NCBI GenBank assembly: GCA_020853255.1
Contig: JADYZI010000503.1
Coordinates: 1 to 9,032, forward strand
From: Acidobacteriota bacterium
Lineage (GTDB): Bacteria; Acidobacteriota; Blastocatellia; Pyrinomonadales; Pyrinomonadaceae
DNA length: 9,032 nucleotides
Direction of reading: 5' to 3'
Shown: in pieces, positions 6,305 through 9,032 of the stretch
Layout: every line of letters starts with the position of its first letter
Numbering within the stretch: the stretch's first letter is position 1
The notes under the pieces: generated by a model
What the model was told of the DNA's origin: nothing
Seen by the model: the letters and a program-made list of their open reading frames with translations, nothing else
The model's database searches: none
Position numbers and translations under genes: made by a program

Positions 6305-7549
6305 ATGCGGCAGCTTTATTCTTTCTACTACGACGCATTTTGGATCGCGACAAAATCGATCCTCGAACACAAACTGCGCGCCTTTCTCACGCTGATCGGA
6401 ATAATCATTGGCGTTGCGGCGGTCGTTGTCGTCGGCGCTTCGATCGCCGGCCTGAAAACATACGTTAGTGGACAGGTTTCAAAAGTGCTCGGGTCAAATC
6501 ATTTTATGATCACCCGGATGGCATTTATGAATAACCTCTCGGATGCGGAATTTGAACGCTATAACCGCATCCGCAAGGACGTGACCTGGGAAGAATACGA
6601 ATATATACGCGATAACTGTCGCCTTTGCTCGTATGTCGGGGCACAATGGAACGGCGGCACCGACCTGCAGGAAGGCACCATCGAAATGCCGTCCGTCCGT
6701 GTCATTGGCGTGACCGCCAATATGTACGAGATCGAGGACAAGACGTTGTCAGAAGGGCGTTTTTTCTCGGCGGAAGAAGTTGCGCGTTCGGCCAAGGTCG
6801 TCGTTATCGGCAATGACGTAAAGGAAAAATTCTTTGAATTCACTTCACCTATTGGAAAGACCGTCAAAGTTCGCGGAATTCCGCTGACAATTGTCGGCGT
6901 AGAGCAGCAACGCGGCTCATTCTTCGGCCAGTCCCAGGACAGGCACCTTTATATGCCTGTGACGCTGTTCGGTCAGATGTTCAACCGTACCGGCGGCCTT
7001 TCAGTCCACGGAAAAACGATCACGGCCGAAAATTTTAAACCCGCGATAGAGGAAGCAGAGCTTTTGCTGAGGAATAAGCGTCAGATCCTCGGCAGCGACG
7101 AAAGCACATTCTCGGTCGTGAACGTCGATGAATTCAATTCGACAATGGACCAGATAACCGGAGCGATCGCGGCGGTTGTTATTCCTATCACACTGATAAT
7201 TTTGGTCGTCGGCGGCATTGTTGTGATGAACATCATGCTTGTTTCAGTGACCGAAAGGACGTTCGAGGTCGGCCTGAGAAAAGCTATAGGGGCAACGCGG
7301 AATCAAATAATGCTCCAGTTTCTGATCGAGTCAGCATTACTTTGCGTCGTAGGCGGAATTCTCGGCCTAATGCTCGCCGCCGGGGCCACTCAGTTGGTGG
7401 GCTATCTGCTCGGGATGACAATGACAATAACTCTGTTCTATGTCTTCCTGTCCGTAGGCGTTTCCAGCGGCATCGGCATAGTCGCAGGAATTTACCCGGC
7501 CTGGAAAGCCGCCCGGCTGGACCCGATCGTGGCGTTGACAAAGAGTTGA
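6305..7549 (+). CDS. ABC transporter permease, MacB/FtsX type
   Basis: A 414-residue inner-membrane protein with MacB-type topology: cytoplasmic start, first membrane helix at about 25-49 (FLTLIGIIIGVAAVVVVGAS), a large periplasmic domain (about 50-285, including VRVIGVTANMYEIE, LSEGRFF and VVVIGNDVKEKFF), then three helices at about 288-312, 341-366 and 376-397. The FtsX signature VSVTERTFEVGLRKAIGAT (313-331) and the C-terminal PAWKAARLDPIVAL (398-411) are clear. Such permeases work with a LolD/MacB-type ATPase in export, efflux or mechanotransmission; the substrate cannot be told from sequence. No ATPase gene lies in the window. The ATG at 6305 has CAGG 9 bases upstream. The next gene in the operon is a second permease of the same family, separated by the RAYT unit. 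Confidence 0.92.
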   Translation: MRQLYSFYYDAFWIATKSILEHKLRAFLTLIGIIIGVAAVVVVGASIAGLKTYVSGQVSKVLGSNHFMITRMAFMNNLSDAEFERYNRIRKDVTWEEYEYIRDNCRLCSYVGAQWNGGTDLQEGTIEMPSVRVIGVTANMYEIEDKTLSEGRFFSAEEVARSAKVVVIGNDVKEKFFEFTSPIGKTVKVRGIPLTIVGVEQQRGSFFGQSQDRHLYMPVTLFGQMFNRTGGLSVHGKTITAENFKPAIEEAELLLRNKRQILGSDESTFSVVNVDEFNSTMDQITGAIAAVVIPITLIILVVGGIVVMNIMLVSVTERTFEVGLRKAIGATRNQIMLQFLIESALLCVVGGILGLMLAAGATQLVGYLLGMTMTITLFYVFLSVGVSSGIGIVAGIYPAWKAARLDPIVALTKS

Positions 7550-7576
7550 CGGAACGCTGGCGTCCCGCCGGCGAGT
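7550..7576 (+). repeat. REP copy, left boundary of the RAYT unit
   Basis: CGGAAC foot, stem GCTGGC (7556-7561), loop GTCCC, stem GCCGGC (7567-7572, one G-U pair), foot GAGT. It starts immediately after the permease stop codon, and its last two bases begin a possible GTG start of the transposase. Confidence 0.85.
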
Positions 7577-7583
7577 GGCATTT

Positions 7584-8201
7584 ATGGTAAATACGGATCG
7601 ACCCAAAGGATGGCACGACCGCGGCTATCTTCCGCATTACGACGGCGGAGCGATCGCTCAGTTCATCACATGGCGCTTGCACGATTCACTTCCCCAGCCC
7701 ATCTTGCTCCGCCTTAAGGAAGAACTAAAAATTAACGGCATTGAGAATATTAGCCGCGTAACCTTAATTTTAGTTGAAGAATATTTGGACAAAGGTATCG
7801 GCGCGTGCTATTTGCGAAGACTCGAAATCGCCGCAATGGTCCGGCAGGCATTCCTCTTTCATGCCAAACGCAAATTCGATCTTTTTGCCTGGGTGATCAT
7901 ACCCAATCATGTCCACATTTTGTTACGTCCGTTCCCGGGAATACCTCTGCACAAGATCATTCACTCGTTGAAATCGTTTACAGCGCATGAGGCCAACAAG
8001 ATCCTGGGCCGAACAGGCGACTTTTGGATGCGGGATTACTTTGACCGCTATATCCGCGATGAAGAACATTTTCAGAAAGCGCTTAGATATATTGAACGAA
8101 ATCCGGTTAAGGCGGGCTTATGCAAAGAACCTGCCGACTGGGAATTTAGCAGCGCCGCGGAACGCAAACGCCTGGATCGCCAGGGTCCCGCCGGCGAGTG
8201 A
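7584..8201 (+). CDS. REP-associated tyrosine transposase (RAYT, Y1_Tnp/IS200-like)
   Basis: A 205-residue single-strand DNA transposase of the TnpA-REP group. Hallmarks: an N-terminal stretch typical of RAYTs (HYDGGAIAQFITWRLHDSLP, 18-37), the metal-binding HUH motif in WVIIPNHVHILLRP (103-116, His109 and His111), LKSFTAHEANKIL (129-141), FWMRDYFDRYIRDEEHF (147-163) with Tyr152 or Tyr156 as the likely nucleophile, and YIERNPVKAGL (169-179) near the end. The gene appears intact and full length for the family. The ATG at 7584 is preferred; an in-frame GTG at 7575 overlaps the left REP. The last residues (RQGPAGE) and the stop codon are encoded inside the degenerate right REP. RAYTs are known to bind and cleave REP hairpins, usually act as single-copy, vertically kept genes, and are thought to spread REPs. 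Confidence 0.93.
   Translation: MVNTDRPKGWHDRGYLPHYDGGAIAQFITWRLHDSLPQPILLRLKEELKINGIENISRVTLILVEEYLDKGIGACYLRRLEIAAMVRQAFLFHAKRKFDLFAWVIIPNHVHILLRPFPGIPLHKIIHSLKSFTAHEANKILGRTGDFWMRDYFDRYIRDEEHFQKALRYIERNPVKAGLCKEPADWEFSSAAERKRLDRQGPAGE
8158..8200 (+). repeat. Degenerate REP copy overlapping the transposase 3' end
   Basis: It keeps the left foot CGGAACGC (8158-8165) and the right half GTCCCGCCGGCGAGTG (8185-8200) in the same orientation as the copy at 7550. The segment between is changed (CCTGGATCGCCAGG can form its own small stem). It encodes the C-terminal residues of the transposase. Confidence 0.65.
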
Positions 8202-8219
8202 GGATCTGAGAGCGCGAAG

Positions 8220-8246
8220 ACTCGCCGTCGGGACGACGGCGTTCCG
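8220..8246 (-). repeat. REP copy, right boundary of the RAYT unit, inverted
   Basis: Read on the plus strand: ACTC foot, stem GCCGTC (8224-8229), loop GGGAC, stem GACGGC (8235-8240), GTTCCG foot. Its stem is perfect although its sequence differs from the left copy. It ends two bases before the start codon of the second permease. Confidence 0.85.
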
Positions 8247-8248
8247 TT

Positions 8249-9032
8249 ATGAGAATTACAACATCATTACCAGTCGAAGTTCTGAAGATGGCGTACGACA
8301 GTGTCGTTTCGCACAAATTCCGTTCGTTTCTTACAATTCTCGGCATTGTGGTCGGTATTTTGACTGCGGTCGTAGTTGCCTCGATCCTGGTAGGAATGCG
8401 GCAGAGCATTGTGGCGATGTTCGAAGAATACGGTACGAACAACGTATATCTTTTTCATCTTTCTACCGGCTTTGGCCCGAGCAATCGCGATGAACGCAAC
8501 CGCAAACCGCTGACGGTCGAGGACGCAAATGCTATCGTCGCGCAATCATCTGCCGTAAATGACATTGCCTCGGTTGCCATCAACATCGGCTCATGGGGGA
8601 CCGGATTTGACGACAACCTGATCTACGAAAACAAGAACTATCGCTGGGCCAAAACAGACGGAGTTTCACCGAACTATGACGGAGTTGCAAATGTAACTCT
8701 CAAAGAAGGCCGCTGGTTCACCGAGATGGACAATTACGAGCGGCGAAATGTTCTGGTCCTCGGCGTAAATGCGGTTGACGCTTTATTCGACGGAAAATCG
8801 GACGAGGCCATCGGCAAGGTCGTCCGAATGAACGGAGACACCTGGGAAGTGATCGGCGTTATCGAAAAACGAAAAGCAGGTTTCTTTGGCGAGAACGAAG
8901 AGGATGAAAAGGTTTTTATGCCGTTCCGAACCGCGCGAAAAGTTGCCCCGACGCGAGATGCAATGCTCTTGATCGCTCAGGCAAAGCCGGGCCGGTTAAA
9001 TGACGCCGTCGAAGATATCGAAAGTATCCTTC
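8249..9032 (+). CDS. ABC transporter permease, MacB/FtsX type, N-terminal part
   Basis: The gene is cut by the right edge; 261 residues are visible. It begins MRITTSLPVEVLKMAYDSV, followed by VSHKFRSFLTILGIVVG, the conserved entry to the first membrane helix of MacB-family permeases (helix about 27-49). The periplasmic domain follows (SAVNDIASVA, VTLKEGRWF, RNVLVLGVNAVDALF, WEVIGVIEKRKAGFFG, KVFMPFRTA). The FtsX-type C-terminal helices lie beyond the window. It parallels the permease at 6305 in domain plan but is clearly a different paralogue, so the two may form a heterodimer. The ATG at 8249 has no recognisable ribosome binding site: the 27 bases before it are the REP hairpin. Met14 (ATG at 8288) is a weaker alternative because it would shorten the usual cytoplasmic N-terminus. 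Confidence 0.88.
   Translation, partial: MRITTSLPVEVLKMAYDSVVSHKFRSFLTILGIVVGILTAVVVASILVGMRQSIVAMFEEYGTNNVYLFHLSTGFGPSNRDERNRKPLTVEDANAIVAQSSAVNDIASVAINIGSWGTGFDDNLIYENKNYRWAKTDGVSPNYDGVANVTLKEGRWFTEMDNYERRNVLVLGVNAVDALFDGKSDEAIGKVVRMNGDTWEVIGVIEKRKAGFFGENEEDEKVFMPFRTARKVAPTRDAMLLIAQAKPGRLNDAVEDIESIL

Larger units (their letters stand above)
7550..8246 (+). mobile_element. RAYT unit: transposase gene framed by inverted REP sequences
   Basis: A 697-base unit bounded by 27-bp REP copies in inverted orientation (7550-7576 and 8220-8246, 24 of 27 identical), with a further degenerate REP inside the right end (8158-8200). It begins with the base after the stop codon of one permease and ends two bases before the start codon of the next. 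I see no obvious target-site duplication. Whether the unit moved here as a whole or REPs formed around a resident gene cannot be decided from this window. Confidence 0.7.

Noticed and set aside
5911..6395. Small plus-strand open frames before the first permease
   Set aside because: They cross two palindromes or run out of frame into the permease gene; no ribosome binding site or motif.
7987..8493. Open frame spanning the transposase 3' end and the second permease start
   Set aside because: It is out of frame with both genes, which have clear motifs; a shadow frame.

Overview
The window looks like chromosomal DNA of a Gram-negative bacterium with about 50% GC. It carries six protein genes wholly inside it and two cut by its ends. 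The mix suggests an Acidobacteriota-type genome, possibly Blastocatellia: a secreted protein with a carboxypeptidase-regulatory-like domain, MacB/FtsX-type permeases, a DUF2779 nuclease, and many intergenic palindromes with a REP-associated transposase. That assignment is inference; there is no rRNA or other marker gene here to settle it.

Layout. The left half (1-4535) is read on the minus strand. In transcription order it holds sucD (succinyl-CoA ligase alpha subunit, TTG start at 4535), a DUF2779 protein that fuses a PD-(D/E)XK-like and a DEDD-like nuclease domain (GTG start at 3459), galM (aldose 1-epimerase) and the first 143 residues of a formylglycine-generating-enzyme (FGE) family protein with a lipoprotein-like leader, cut by the left edge. 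The right half (4820-9032) is read on the plus strand. It holds a secreted protein with its own terminator, a MacB/FtsX-type permease, a REP-associated tyrosine transposase (RAYT), and a second permease cut by the right edge. The divergent gap between sucD and the secreted-protein gene carries candidate promoters for both.

Repeats are the striking part. At least four unrelated inverted-repeat families occupy the gaps: the TTTCGTGG family (about 1660-2046), the CAGAACCGCGAGCGG family (3471-3590), the CTTTGTGTTAA palindrome (5909-5994) and a long GAACGCGGATC hairpin (6015-6098). A fifth family is tied to the RAYT gene. Its 27-bp unit is a CGGAAC foot, a 6-bp stem, a 5-nt GTCCC loop, the matching stem and a GAGT foot. 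Good copies sit at 7550-7576 and, inverted, at 8220-8246, framing the transposase, and a third lies inside the sucD coding region (4173-4199). The stems differ between copies by compensating changes.

Two consequences stand out. The RAYT unit (7550-8246) lies directly after the stop codon of one permease and ends 2 bases before the start codon of the next, splitting what looks like one transporter operon without breaking either reading frame. The copy in sucD is read in frame as a segment of about 14-17 residues, absent from ordinary SucD, placed just before the conserved GPNCPG motif. The genome therefore appears to carry a REP/RAYT system that is tolerated in an operon junction and even inside a core TCA-cycle enzyme.
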